From NCBI RefSeq assembly GCF_000307165.1, contig NC_018704.1, positions 2,480,001 to 2,544,000 on the forward strand: a stretch of 64,000 nt of DNA, written 5' to 3'. A model generated the notes under the pieces. It saw only the letters and a list, made by a program, of their open reading frames with translations. It did no database searches and had not been told where the DNA came from. Of the stretch, positions 19,024 to 27,883 are shown piece by piece; position 1 is the stretch's first letter; the number at the start of each line of letters is the position of its first letter. The translations under genes and the position numbers were made by a program. Origin of the DNA: Amphibacillus xylanus NBRC 15112 (GTDB lineage: Bacteria; Bacillota; Bacilli; Bacillales; Amphibacillaceae).

Positions 19024-19350
19024 TTACTTATTTCCTATAATCAACACCTGATCTTGTTCATAAGCATCCATAGCTAAATATATCTCTTCATTAGATCCTA
19101 TCATCACTACAACACCATAGCCAAAGAGCAACTCCATCTCCCACTTTATATTTCCTTCTGTATCTAAAGCAATTAATGCACTTATCCCAGCAAAATAAGA
19201 AGTCCCTTCCGAATCTACAGTTATCTCGCCAAAATGATTTAAGTGCTCAGACTTCCAGACCTAAATTAAATGCATATACGTGGGGATGAAACAAGCCAAT
19301 CAATAATCCTTCCTTAGATAGTGCCAAACCATGATAAGAAGATAAACTAG
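19024..19350 (-). pseudogene. Beta-propeller (PQQ-like repeat) protein fragment, frameshifted
   Basis: The minus strand encodes YHGLALSKEGLLIGLFHPHV..FNL. After a one-base shift near 19255 it continues VWKSEHLNHFGEITVDSEGT, YFAGISALIALDTEGNIKWE and on to a stop at 19024. Those G-x-I-T-V-D-x-x-G-T and A-L-D-x-x-G-x-I-K-W motifs are PQQ-type propeller blades. The N-terminal end is fused in frame to the RhuM remnant, so only the last blades remain. Confidence 0.75.
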
Positions 19351-19788
19351 TCTCTTCATCTAACTCATCAAAATAATCCTCTCCAAAATTCCGCATTTCT
19401 TTCATACGATCATCAGCCATTGTAAAACCTTTGACTAGATATTCATTTAAGCGAGCAGTTACCCACTGACGAAATTGGCTGCCTCGATGGGAACGAACTC
19501 GGTAGCCAATTGCGAGAATCATTTCAAGGTTGTAGAAAGATACCTCACGTTCAACCTCTCTTTCCTTCAGTTTGAACTATTCGGTTTTTCCGAATAGTTG
19601 ACGATTCTTGAAGTTCACCTTCTGCATATATATTTTTAATAATGCTCATTAATTGTGTTTACACTTTTTTGATATAATTCGGCAATTGCTTTTTGTGTCA
19701 TCCAAACGGTTTCATTTGCCAATCTAACATCAATTTTTGTATTTCCATCCTCAGTTTGATAGATTAAAATGTTTGTTTCATTCTGCAT
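19351..19788 (-). pseudogene. RhuM-family protein, truncated and frameshifted
   Basis: The ATG at 19788 has GGAG upstream and begins MQNETNILIYQTEDG, VRLANETVWMTQKAIAELY. A frameshift near 19645 follows. The frame then resumes through EGELQESSTI, FYNLEMILAIGYRVRSHRG and QFRQWVTARLNEYLVKGFTM to GEDYFDELDE near 19350. Here RhuM sequence stops and propeller sequence begins. RhuM proteins are common in genomic islands; their function is poorly defined. It is clearly broken here. Confidence 0.85.
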
Positions 19789-20014
19789 TCTAGTCACTCC
19801 CATTAAAAAATTATTACCCTTCTTTTCTATGTATTATTATACCATTTTCAACACTAGATACTTAACAAAAGTGGAATGCTTATTCGTATCAATTATGACT
19901 TACCTTTGTACGAAAACGCCCCCTCAAACTTTTTAGAGGGTGGTCAACTAAACTATTATTTAATTTGTTCTAATATCGTTTCACTTAATTCAACTTCCAC
20001 TCTTTGCTTTACCA

Positions 20015-20035
20015 CTATTTATGATACGGTTCACC
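20015..20035 (-). other. SCC-like attachment site copy 2 (junction of elements A and B)
   Basis: The plus-strand core CTATTTATGATACGGTTC matches the rlmH 3' end in 16 of 18 bases. On the minus strand it reads G-E-P-Y-H-K-stop, identical in protein to the RlmH tail, and contains TATCATAAAT, the core I know from staphylococcal SCC att sites. There is no rlmH gene body here, so this is a displaced rlmH terminus. Confidence 0.8.
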
Positions 20036-20046
20036 GTGGTTATTTG

Positions 20047-20057
20047 AGAGGCAAAAA
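20047..20057. repeat. Terminal inverted repeat of element A, inner copy
   Basis: AGAGGCAAAAA just inside the att copy. It is the exact inverted complement of TTTTTGCCTCT at 27873-27883, adjoining the rlmH end. Confidence 0.6.
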
Positions 20058-20059
20058 AT

Positions 20060-20086
20060 AGACACTGGAGTATAAATCCAGTGTCT
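20060..20086 (-). terminator. Terminator of the tandem-repeat protein gene
   Basis: AGACACTGGA / TCCAGTGTCT stem with an A run on the left, giving T residues on the minus strand, about 77 nt after the stop at 20163. Confidence 0.8.
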
Positions 20087-20162
20087 TCAATAACAACTCT
20101 ACCCTTTTCTGAATAAAGTTGCTATAATTCTTCATTAAGTTCTTTCTCCGCCTGACAACGAC

Positions 20163-21017
20163 TTATTCTATTTCCTTTTCTTCAATATATATTTCAACTT
20201 TATTATCTTCTATTTTTGTATCAATTTCCACATTATCCGAATAATTGTGTATATGAATTTGGGGCATTTGCTCTTTATCATTCGGAACTACCCCTTTAAT
20301 AGTAATTATAAATCCAACTACTGATATTATAAAACCTGCTACAGTCATAATATCTTTAGCTTTTTCAGTAGTAATTACATTCCATAGCTTTTGCAAATGT
20401 GCAATCAGAGTTGTGTAACATTCAACGAGTATTTCTAATTGTTCCTCATAATAATCTTTTGTTTCAACAACATTTTCAAGATTTTTTGTGTTCTCTAAAT
20501 AATCAATACCCGCCACTACTACAGCAAAATAATACCCATTATCTTGAAAACCATTTGTGATTCCCTTCAATCTCTCCGCTAAGTTTGAAATCTGTCTATA
20601 AGTTGATGTATCAAATGCTTTGCCCAATCTTTGCACTGCTTCTGTAGCCTGTCTATAAGCCGATGTATCAAATGCTTCGCTCAATTTTTGTACTGCCTCT
20701 GTAGCCTGTCTATAAGCCGATGTATCAAATGCTTTGCGCAATCTTTGTACTGCCTCTGTAGCCTGTCTATAAGCTGATGTATCAAATGCTTTGCTCAATC
20801 TTTGTGCTGCCTCTGTAGCCTGTCTATAAGCCGATGTATCAAATGCTTCGCTCAATCTTTGTGCTGCCTCTGTAGCCTGTCTATAAGCCGATGTATCAAA
20901 TGCTTTGCGCAATCCTTGTACTGCCTCTGTAGCCTGTCTGAAAGCTGTTGGCTCATACGTATTTGGTAATTTTCTTATTTGTCTATCCATTTTTTCAACA
21001 TCTTTAATGCTACTCAT
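20163..21017 (-). CDS. Tandem-repeat protein with one membrane segment, unknown function
   Basis: About 284 residues from the ATG at 21017, with GGGGAGA at 7 nt; an ATG at 21038 with GGAG is possible. Residues 15-150 consist of 19-residue repeats of the form AFDTSAYRQATEAVQRLRK, six nearly identical plus degenerate flanks, predicted helical. A helical region with YYFAVVVAGIDYLENTKN follows, then a hydrophobic span (IMTVAGFIISVVGFIITIKG) and an acidic tail. I do not recognise a family. It follows a HEPN-like gene on the same strand but has that gene's terminator in front, so it is probably its own unit. Confidence 0.75.
   Translation of the reverse strand: MSSIKDVEKMDRQIRKLPNTYEPTAFRQATEAVQGLRKAFDTSAYRQATEAAQRLSEAFDTSAYRQATEAAQRLSKAFDTSAYRQATEAVQRLRKAFDTSAYRQATEAVQKLSEAFDTSAYRQATEAVQRLGKAFDTSTYRQISNLAERLKGITNGFQDNGYYFAVVVAGIDYLENTKNLENVVETKDYYEEQLEILVECYTTLIAHLQKLWNVITTEKAKDIMTVAGFIISVVGFIITIKGVVPNDKEQMPQIHIHNYSDNVEIDTKIEDNKVEIYIEEKEIE
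20596..20937 (-). repeat. Six tandem 57-bp repeats within a coding region
   Basis: Six units, each beginning CTATAAGYYGATGTATCAAA and exactly 57 bp long (starts at 20596, 20653, 20710, 20767, 20824 and 20881). They keep the reading frame, with mostly silent or conservative changes. Such near-identical repeats can change copy number by slippage. Confidence 0.95.
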
Positions 21018-21114
21018 CAGCACATCTCCCCTTCGCATTAGTCTCCCAAATAATAACTATATATTACTAGTATAAACTTAAAATTGTCCCTTTGTAATAT
21101 AATGAGAAACAGAA

Positions 21115-21138
21115 AATCCTCCTAATAAAAGGAGGATT
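21115..21138 (-). terminator. Terminator of the HEPN-like gene
   Basis: AATCCTCCT / AGGAGGATT stem, T-rich on the minus strand, directly after the stop at 21143. Confidence 0.75.
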
Positions 21139-21142
21139 GAAA

Positions 21143-21805
21143 CTATTCATAATAAGAATCCATTCTCATTTCAGATTCCATTTCATTTCTCATTTCAATT
21201 AAATGTTGATAGTGCATTGATAAGTCATCCAGATTCTTAAATATTTCATTGAATACTACAATAAAGTTAGTTAAATCAACGACAACATTATCGAACTCAT
21301 TTATATAAAACTGTGGCTCTTTTTCTCTAGTTAGTGAATATCTTGCAAAAGTAATATCCGAAAAACTTTTTCCTTCTTTATTTTGAATTTCAATTTTTTT
21401 ATACAACTCATTTATGTACTTTGTTAATTTCCCGAAAAAATGTTCATAATCCAATTTATTTTCAAATTCTTTTTCTAATCTTTTGACTTCCTTTAATAAG
21501 GTTTTAAGATTATGAGAGTTTTCATAAGTTTTTCCATTCGCTAAGAGGGTATTTAATGTCCATATTAATAATTTTAAATAAACTTCAATTGCATGATTTG
21601 CATTAAATAAGATTGGAAATATTAATGAATCCGCTTCTTTACCTTTATTATTATTTTCTAAGATTTGTTTAACCAATACTAATGAAGAATCAGCAAATCC
21701 TTTAGCAATTACATGCATATTATGTAAATGATCATGGTGACTTGTACGCCAATTCATATATGCTGTTTTATTAATATCTGTATTATATGAAAAAATATCT
21801 TTCAT
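21143..21805 (-). CDS. HEPN-like helical protein, unknown function
   Basis: 220 residues, all-helical and soluble. The central part, ILFNANHAIEVYLKLLIWTL, followed about 20 residues later by SHNLKTLLKEVKRLEKEF, recalls the H-x-x-E-x-x-L-K ... H-x-L pattern of HEPN/AbiV-type proteins. I could not place a canonical R-x4-6-H RNase motif, so catalysis is unproven. It lies in element A beside defence-like genes, which supports but does not prove a nuclease or toxin role. Confidence 0.6.
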   Translation of the reverse strand: MKDIFSYNTDINKTAYMNWRTSHHDHLHNMHVIAKGFADSSLVLVKQILENNNKGKEADSLIFPILFNANHAIEVYLKLLIWTLNTLLANGKTYENSHNLKTLLKEVKRLEKEFENKLDYEHFFGKLTKYINELYKKIEIQNKEGKSFSDITFARYSLTREKEPQFYINEFDNVVVDLTNFIVVFNEIFKNLDDLSMHYQHLIEMRNEMESEMRMDSYYE

Positions 21806-22246
21806 AATAGATTTCTCCCCATTTTCTTTTAAAAGTTAGATTTAGCATATCATACAGCAAATTTAGTTACTAGTTTATCTATTATATAAATATAGCTCAA
21901 GAATGCTCATTTATGGAAGATTGACCTTTTTGAAAATCAAACTTTAATCAACCAGAAGGTGTCGTTGTAAACATCTGTCATTTACTGGTTCATTTTTTAT
22001 CATTCAGTGGTAAAAAGTATGGCAACGTTAGTACATTTCCTTGGCTGTAATCATTTACTACCTGTTCGAACGTAAGCAACACAATTCATAGAATTATTCT
22101 ATCATCTTAATAGTAATATTTTTGATAGTTACAAAAGAAATTGTTTAATAAAAATATAAACGACTTTCCCTTAGTCAACTTTTGAAATATCTATCATATT
22201 TTATCTTCCAAGTAATATATTTATAGAAAAATAGGGAGGGAACACA

Positions 22247-22378
22247 TTGCTAAAAAGGTTTTTTAGAAAAAGAAAATATACCAAGGAAGAAAGAATTGTG
22301 AGACTTTTTGTTAAGGCGGCAAAAAAGAGTAGGAGAGAAACTAGTGCGAAGTTCATTGGTATTAGAAAAGCCGATTAA
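22247..22378 (+). CDS. Very small basic protein (43 residues), unknown
   Basis: Starts at TTG 22247 with GGAGG 7 nt upstream and ends at 22378. The protein begins MLKRFFRKRKYTKEERIVRL and contains AAKKSRRE; about a third of its residues are Lys or Arg. A long perfect-stem terminator follows within 10 nt. A good ribosome site, compact frame and strong terminator argue for a real gene. It is the only plus-strand gene in element A. A nucleic-acid-binding or membrane-active peptide is possible, but nothing proves either. The flanks, 21806-22246 and 22436-22564, hold nothing else I can identify. Confidence 0.6.
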   Translation: MLKRFFRKRKYTKEERIVRLFVKAAKKSRRETSAKFIGIRKAD

Positions 22379-22385
22379 ATAAAAA

Positions 22386-22435
22386 TGCACAACAAGACCC
22401 TAGATTTGCCAATATTTCTAGGGTCTTGTTGTGCC
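22386..22435 (+). terminator. Strong terminator after the small basic gene
   Basis: An 18-bp perfect stem (GCACAACAAGACCCTAGA / TCTAGGGTCTTGTTGTGC) with a 12-nt loop. The T run is poor on the plus strand; the A run on the left would serve the minus strand, so it may also end helicase-side transcription. Confidence 0.8.
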
Positions 22436-22564
22436 ATATAATCACATTTATTCAATATATAAGAAAAGATGTACTATTCTCATTAAAGCATTACTGACCA
22501 ATACGTATAATTTTAAAGAGAACAGGACTTTTAAGGGAAGTTAATATGCATTAAAGTCAGAACT

Positions 22565-25279
22565 TTATTCAACTGGCTCACTAATCTTTGATGATAATAG
22601 AGAAACATCTCTTCTGCTATTTTTTATTTCCAGATTGCTCAAAACTTTATGCTCCGTCTCTGGTGTCCAGTATATTTTTAATTTTTCCTTTGCGCGAGTT
22701 ATTGCTGTATAGAATATGTTGTGAGTAATCATTTCTTCAATTTCATCTGTTATAACAATTTTAACAGAATTGTATTCCAGCCCCTGTGCTTTGTGAATTG
22801 AAACAGCATAGGCAACCTGAAACGGAACCACAGCGTCTGATGATAAATCGTCATCTTCATCAGTGCTTCTATACTTATTAACAAAAAAGCGTATAATTGA
22901 ATTTCCATTATCAGAACTACCTATCAGCTGAAAATCATACCCCGCTGCATCCAACTGATTTATTACTTTATCTAGTTCAATATCGAATTGTATTTTATCA
23001 TTAAATATTTCTATACCTACTATTTTCCCTTTTAAGTTGTTATAAATTAAAGGAGCAAATCTTTCAGACTCATTAAACAAAATAGGATCATTGACCTTAT
23101 AGGTTTGGATACCCCAGTAATAAGCATAGTTTCCATTGCTACTTTGCAAAAATCGATTAATATTGTTTATTCCATAAAGACCATCATAATTTAAACATAG
23201 TATTATTTCATCTTCTCCAGAATGTTCAAATATCGACTCATTTAGGCTGATAGAATAATTATTTTTGGTAATGTGTTCCAATAAATCCTCATCCATGTTC
23301 CTAACCTTATTCCACAAAGTAAGCAACTTAGAATTACTAGTTCGATAAGGCTTTGTTAACTCAAATACTGATGTTTTAGGAACAAAGGAACGAGCAACCT
23401 CAAACCAATTTCCAAAGACTATTGAGTCGATTTGATAAACATCTCCAACTAAAACTAATAATTTGAAGGATGCCTTTCTTATCACTTTAAGCATATCTGA
23501 ATTACTAACTGTACTACATTCGTCAATAATCAATAAATCAAAATCTGTTTCACAACTCCTTTGTGCTATGAATTTTGCAATAGTTTTAAAAGTACCATTA
23601 GCAGCATTAACTCTCCTTTTTAAGTTATCTACTGCTGGATTAGTGTTTGCCAAATATAGCTTCTTTTTATCATTAAAAAAATTAGAGATATGATTTATCA
23701 TAGTAGATTTTCCAGTTCCAGCAGAACCGTATATAAAAGCTACTTTGGAGTTCTCAAACATTTTATTTAAATAAGATTTCTTCTCATCACAATCAATATC
23801 ATAGGCGGAAGATTGCAACCAAAATTGAACAGAGTTTGAGTAATTATCTATACCAGATGAAGCTAACTCTTTAAGATTTTGAATTATACTTTGAGTGTCC
23901 TCTTCATAACCATTTATATAAATATAATCTTTGTAATTCTCTAACCTTCTATGTTGATGCTTATAATATAACTTACTGTTATAGATCTCCATAAAACCAT
24001 CAATATCATCAAAACTTGTAATATCGTTCTTAGGAGTATATAATTGGCCTTTTACTTCTGTATTATTTTTAACAAATCTTGCAAAAATCTCATGACCTCG
24101 ATTAGTTGTATCTATGCAGTCAAGCAAATCCGAGATTTTAGGATTATGATTTCTTAATGAAGTATTTAACGGCATTTTTTCAAACGGTATACATCCATAA
24201 GCAAGATTTAGATTTGATAATACTTCGCAACCTCCGGAATTATATTGCTGCTTGATAATCTTGTTATTTAATCTGTAAAGTAAATATCTAATTACATTAC
24301 TTCCTAAACTATTATTCTTTGCCAATTCACGGCATTTATCTAGTACTTCAAAAAAAGGAGAGACTTTAGATTCTTGAGCTACATGGCTCTTAATACTCAT
24401 ATATTCACTTTCTGATGAATCAATGACTTCAACTAAATTCTGTCCTGTTTCAGTTAGATATCTCATCAACCCTCGATACTCAGTATGTCCACTTTGTATT
24501 TTAGGATTAAACCCAAAAATTTTTGCAAAATTATTTAGTTCACAAGGACGAATCGAAACTTCCCATCCCTCAATAATTAATATCGGCATTTCTTTTCCTA
24601 AAATTTTTACAGAATCACTCTTTATTGAAAGTTTAACAGCATAGTTGTGTGTTAGATCTAGTTTTGTGAATGCAATAATTCTATCAAACTTACTTGCTCT
24701 ATCATTAGCAAGAGTTAGAGTCACTTCATAATAAACATTATAATCTACGAAAAATGGCTTTATTCTTTGGATATAATACCGTTCTTTATATATGCTATTG
24801 GTTCTAGTCAAAGATAGTTGATTTATTTTATCCGAGATTTTTTCATAATACTCTTTAAGATTTGAATCTATATTAATAGGGTACTCATCTATGTTAGTTA
24901 GTACATCGAGATCAAATTCAACTTTTAAAAACTTTTTTATTTTAAGTAGGTACTCATAGTACTTCAGCATTAGTCTCTCGGAATTTTCTTCATTGAGGGT
25001 ATAATGAGAAGCTGTAATCTGTAAGAGCTTATGGAATTTATTCAAAAACTTTAAATTACCTTTAGATTTAACATAATTATTTGCTTTCCCTATATTTTCA
25101 TAGCTGTTCTCAATATCTTGTCCATTGGCGTACGCTTTTAATGATATATGTTCAACAAAATTTCTAAGCTGCGATAGAATGTTTTGTGATAATAACCCTC
25201 TATCAGATGAATCAAATCTATCAATATTTCTGCAAATAACTTTATCAATATTTAAGATTTCTAAATCAATACTATTCAA
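22565..25279 (-). CDS. Superfamily 1 helicase/ATPase with large novel N-terminus
   Basis: 904 residues starting at TTG 25279 with GGAGG 6 nt upstream. Residues about 500-900 are an SF1 (UvrD/RecD/Pif1-like) motor. Walker A GSAGTGKSTM is near 522, motif II IIDECST near 585, GDVYQIDS near 610, KPYRTSNS near 645, HKAQGLEY near 831 and YTAITRAKEKL near 863. Residues 1-490 match nothing I recognise. It follows a Ser/Thr kinase gene by 179 nt on the same strand and is much more A/T-rich than the Wadjet genes. A helicase beside a kinase in an island suggests phage defence; that is inference. Confidence 0.88.
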   Translation of the reverse strand: MNSIDLEILNIDKVICRNIDRFDSSDRGLLSQNILSQLRNFVEHISLKAYANGQDIENSYENIGKANNYVKSKGNLKFLNKFHKLLQITASHYTLNEENSERLMLKYYEYLLKIKKFLKVEFDLDVLTNIDEYPINIDSNLKEYYEKISDKINQLSLTRTNSIYKERYYIQRIKPFFVDYNVYYEVTLTLANDRASKFDRIIAFTKLDLTHNYAVKLSIKSDSVKILGKEMPILIIEGWEVSIRPCELNNFAKIFGFNPKIQSGHTEYRGLMRYLTETGQNLVEVIDSSESEYMSIKSHVAQESKVSPFFEVLDKCRELAKNNSLGSNVIRYLLYRLNNKIIKQQYNSGGCEVLSNLNLAYGCIPFEKMPLNTSLRNHNPKISDLLDCIDTTNRGHEIFARFVKNNTEVKGQLYTPKNDITSFDDIDGFMEIYNSKLYYKHQHRRLENYKDYIYINGYEEDTQSIIQNLKELASSGIDNYSNSVQFWLQSSAYDIDCDEKKSYLNKMFENSKVAFIYGSAGTGKSTMINHISNFFNDKKKLYLANTNPAVDNLKRRVNAANGTFKTIAKFIAQRSCETDFDLLIIDECSTVSNSDMLKVIRKASFKLLVLVGDVYQIDSIVFGNWFEVARSFVPKTSVFELTKPYRTSNSKLLTLWNKVRNMDEDLLEHITKNNYSISLNESIFEHSGEDEIILCLNYDGLYGINNINRFLQSSNGNYAYYWGIQTYKVNDPILFNESERFAPLIYNNLKGKIVGIEIFNDKIQFDIELDKVINQLDAAGYDFQLIGSSDNGNSIIRFFVNKYRSTDEDDDLSSDAVVPFQVAYAVSIHKAQGLEYNSVKIVITDEIEEMITHNIFYTAITRAKEKLKIYWTPETEHKVLSNLEIKNSRRDVSLLSSKISEPVE

Positions 25280-25458
25280 AGATATCCTCCTTAATTTTCA
25301 TGCATAGCTAATAAAACTTAAATAAAATGGCAATCTCCTTACCTGCTCTTTAGGCCCAAACTAGAAACTTACAATAACATTTTCCATTTTTCGCTACACA
25401 CTGTTCTCAATACGATTGTATTAAAATTTAAAGCCAGCCGCTTTTTCATCTAAGCATT

Positions 25459-26592
25459 CTAGAAAGGTAAGTCATCATCATCCAGTGCATATATTACCTT
25501 TACATTATTTAATCTTGATTTAATATTATTGAATACAATCTTCTGCTGAAAAGGAGTAAACCTTCGTAGCATCTCAATAAATTCAATAATTACCTCAACA
25601 CTAATAAATGGTTTTGTAGAATAGTTAAAGCTATTATTAACAAAAGTCCCTATTAATTGCGCGTTATCTTGTATTAGATATTCCAATGCACTATCTTCAA
25701 CTATTTTTAATAGACCTTTCATAATTTCATCTTCATTTTCTAGTGGTTTATAATCTGAAGTAAAATGGTTTACAGCGGCCATCAAATTATCTGCAAATGT
25801 AGTATATATTTGTCTGTCCTCATCTGAGAACATTTCAGTAATCAATTGACTACTATAAACTTCTCTTAATACAGATTTAAAATCACTAAATCTCTCAGCT
25901 CTAGAAATCTCAGTCATTTTCTTTAGTATTGTCTTATGCTTAAATCTTTCAATCTCATTACTTAATAATTGAGTAAATAGACTCCCAATATAAAAAATCT
26001 CTGTTTGGTGATCATACAATGAACCATTTTGGATTTCTTCAGGATGATTACTATATGGCCAGTTTAATACTATACTATGTCCTCCTATTTCATTAGCATC
26101 TAGCTTTTTACCAAATCCAAAGTCAATTACTTTCACATTATTATTTTCATCAATTAATATATTTGAAGGTTTTATATCTCTATGTAAAACTTTTATCTTT
26201 TCTAAATAAGCGAAGGCTTCCAAGACTTCCACAAATATCTTTTCCCAAGGTTTTTGAGAACTTATTGGATTATACTGATCAATCGGAATACCATTAATAA
26301 ATTCCATTTCAATATAACCCGTTTTGTATTCAGGATATAAATAATAATTGTATATCCTCACAATGTTAGGATGTGAAACTTTAAAAAGTATTTTAATTTC
26401 ATTAATGAATCTACCAAAGCCATCTTCTGTATCATTCTCGAACACTGGATTATACTTTTTTATAGCAAATAAAGTATCTGTTAGTTCCTCTTTAAACAAT
26501 TCTGTCTGCCCTGTACCCCCATTCCCTAGATTTCTTACATATTCTAATGATTTTATTTTATCAAATTCAACTACTTGTCCTTCTTTCAACAA
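25459..26592 (-). CDS. Cytosolic Hanks-type Ser/Thr protein kinase with novel C-terminus
   Basis: 377 residues starting at TTG 26592 with AAGGAG 8 nt away. The kinase domain spans residues 16 to about 270. It has the Gly loop LGNGGTG at 22-28, FAIKKY with the ATP Lys near 48, HRDIKPSN near 136 and IDFGFGKK near 156, so it should be active. There is no membrane segment or PASTA domain, unlike the housekeeping PrkC. The last 100 residues, ending ALDDDDLPF, are unrecognised. It sits just upstream of the SF1 helicase gene. Kinases of this soluble kind occur in defence modules (Stk2, Mokosh, PglW/BREX), but I see no match to a named system. Confidence 0.88.
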   Translation of the reverse strand: MLKEGQVVEFDKIKSLEYVRNLGNGGTGQTELFKEELTDTLFAIKKYNPVFENDTEDGFGRFINEIKILFKVSHPNIVRIYNYYLYPEYKTGYIEMEFINGIPIDQYNPISSQKPWEKIFVEVLEAFAYLEKIKVLHRDIKPSNILIDENNNVKVIDFGFGKKLDANEIGGHSIVLNWPYSNHPEEIQNGSLYDHQTEIFYIGSLFTQLLSNEIERFKHKTILKKMTEISRAERFSDFKSVLREVYSSQLITEMFSDEDRQIYTTFADNLMAAVNHFTSDYKPLENEDEIMKGLLKIVEDSALEYLIQDNAQLIGTFVNNSFNYSTKPFISVEVIIEFIEMLRRFTPFQQKIVFNNIKSRLNNVKVIYALDDDDLPF

Positions 26593-26674
26593 AGTAATCT
26601 CTCCTTTTTGGATATTTGAGTCTAAATTAAATTACGTACTGTTTATTTTTCTACAGATTGTCATGGTATAAAAA

Positions 26675-26732
26675 AATGCCAGTCATCCAAAAAAGGTTTA
26701 TCCACTAAACTCTTTCTAAAATGACTGACATT
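26675..26732 (-). terminator. Terminator after HsdR fragment
   Basis: AATGCCAGTCAT pairs with ATGACTGACATT, with an A run on the left giving T residues on the minus strand, a few bases after the stop at 26738. Confidence 0.75.
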
Positions 26733-26737
26733 CGCTG

Positions 26738-27802
26738 TTATAATCTATATTCACCTTTTGATTCCGCTGCCTGCTGTATATCCCAATCCCTTACTTCTGT
26801 ATGCTCCGCCATCAACTCCGCTTGATGCATAACAGTATCTAATGCCTTTTTTGCTTGATCTGGTGGATAGTCATACTTTCTTAATAGTCTCTTAATGATT
26901 CTCCTCATACCTGCACGTGCGCTTTTTCTTACATGCCAATCTATCGTCATGTTACGTCTGATTGCTTGCGTTAACTCATTAGCTATTTTAAGCAATACCT
27001 CATCATCCATTAACTCTTTTACAATAGATTCAGAAGTTAAAGCGTCGTAGAATGCAATCTCATCATCATCAAGCCCAAGATCTTCTTCCTCTTGGCGAGC
27101 TTTTTTCATGTCTTTAGCCATTTGAATTAATTCTTCCATTACTTCGGCATTGGTAATGGCTTGATTTTTATATTTATTCAATGATTGCTTTAGCTTTTCT
27201 GAGTATTTTTGGGATTTTACAAGATTGCGTTTTTCCATTGTCTTAATATTGCCTTCAAGCAATTTTTTAAGCATCTCAACGGCTAGGTTTTTATGTTCGT
27301 ATGAACGCACTTCTTCTAAAAATTCCTCTGATAAGATGGAAACATCAGGATGTTTCAAGCCCATTACTTCAAAAACATCTACAGCTTCTTCTGAGATAAT
27401 GGAGCGTTCGCGTAATTGGCTTACACGAGCTTCTACTTCTTTCTTTGACTTACGCTTTGGCTGTTTTTCTTGGAGTTTGTTTAAACTCGCTTTAACAGCT
27501 TTAAAATAACTGACTTCCAGAGCAACCTCTTTTCCCTCATCTGTTGCCGCACAAAGTGAGTGAGCTTTCGCTAGTTCTGTTGCTATCTGTTTGCATTCCT
27601 TTTGTACCTTTTCATTCTTACCAAAGATAACATTCATTCCACCAGTAATTGCACGAATACGTCCAGCTTGTGAAGTCCTCATATATGCAGAGTAGTCATA
27701 GCCATGCATTATATCTTGAAGTATCTCTAACTTCTCTTTCATAACTGCAACTGCAGCAGATGTATCAATACCTGTTGTTTTCTTATCGCTATCCGTATAC
27801 TG
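26738..27802 (-). pseudogene. Type I restriction HsdR, 3' fragment only
   Basis: An open frame begins right after a stop near 27803 (QYTDSDKKTTGIDTSAAVAV) and runs to 26738. An internal ATG at 27742 gives 334 residues. It matches the C-terminal helical domain of EcoEI-type HsdR (KLEILQDIMHGYDYSAYMRT; YYDALTSES-like; NMTIDWHVRKSARAGMRRII). The nuclease and DEAD motor parts are missing, and no hsdM or hsdS is present. It lies about 80 bp from the rlmH end, so element A begins with a truncated gene. Confidence 0.88.
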
Positions 27803-27872
27803 TTATAATACTTTGTTTAATCTATCTAATATACCAATGCAATCAATGACAACTCCACCTTATCTACCACAA

Positions 27873-27883
27873 TTTTTGCCTCT
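27873..27883. repeat. Terminal inverted repeat of element A, rlmH side
   Basis: TTTTTGCCTCT, the inverted complement of AGAGGCAAAAA at 20047-20057, immediately beyond the rlmH stop. Confidence 0.6.

Noticed and set aside
19876-20061. 61-codon plus-strand open frame over the att copy
   Set aside because: It crosses the att site and a hairpin, lacks a ribosome site and has no protein-like composition.
20596-20937. Regular 57-bp repeats considered as a CRISPR array
   Set aside because: There are no spacers; the units are contiguous and keep one reading frame inside a larger gene.
21846-21860. GCATATCATACAGC, resembling the SCC core
   Set aside because: Opposite orientation to the other three copies and the match breaks after TATCATA.
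22565-26592. Naming the kinase-helicase pair as Mokosh
   Set aside because: Mokosh combines a COG1112-type helicase with a PLD nuclease; I see no PLD motif here and the N-terminus is unrecognised.
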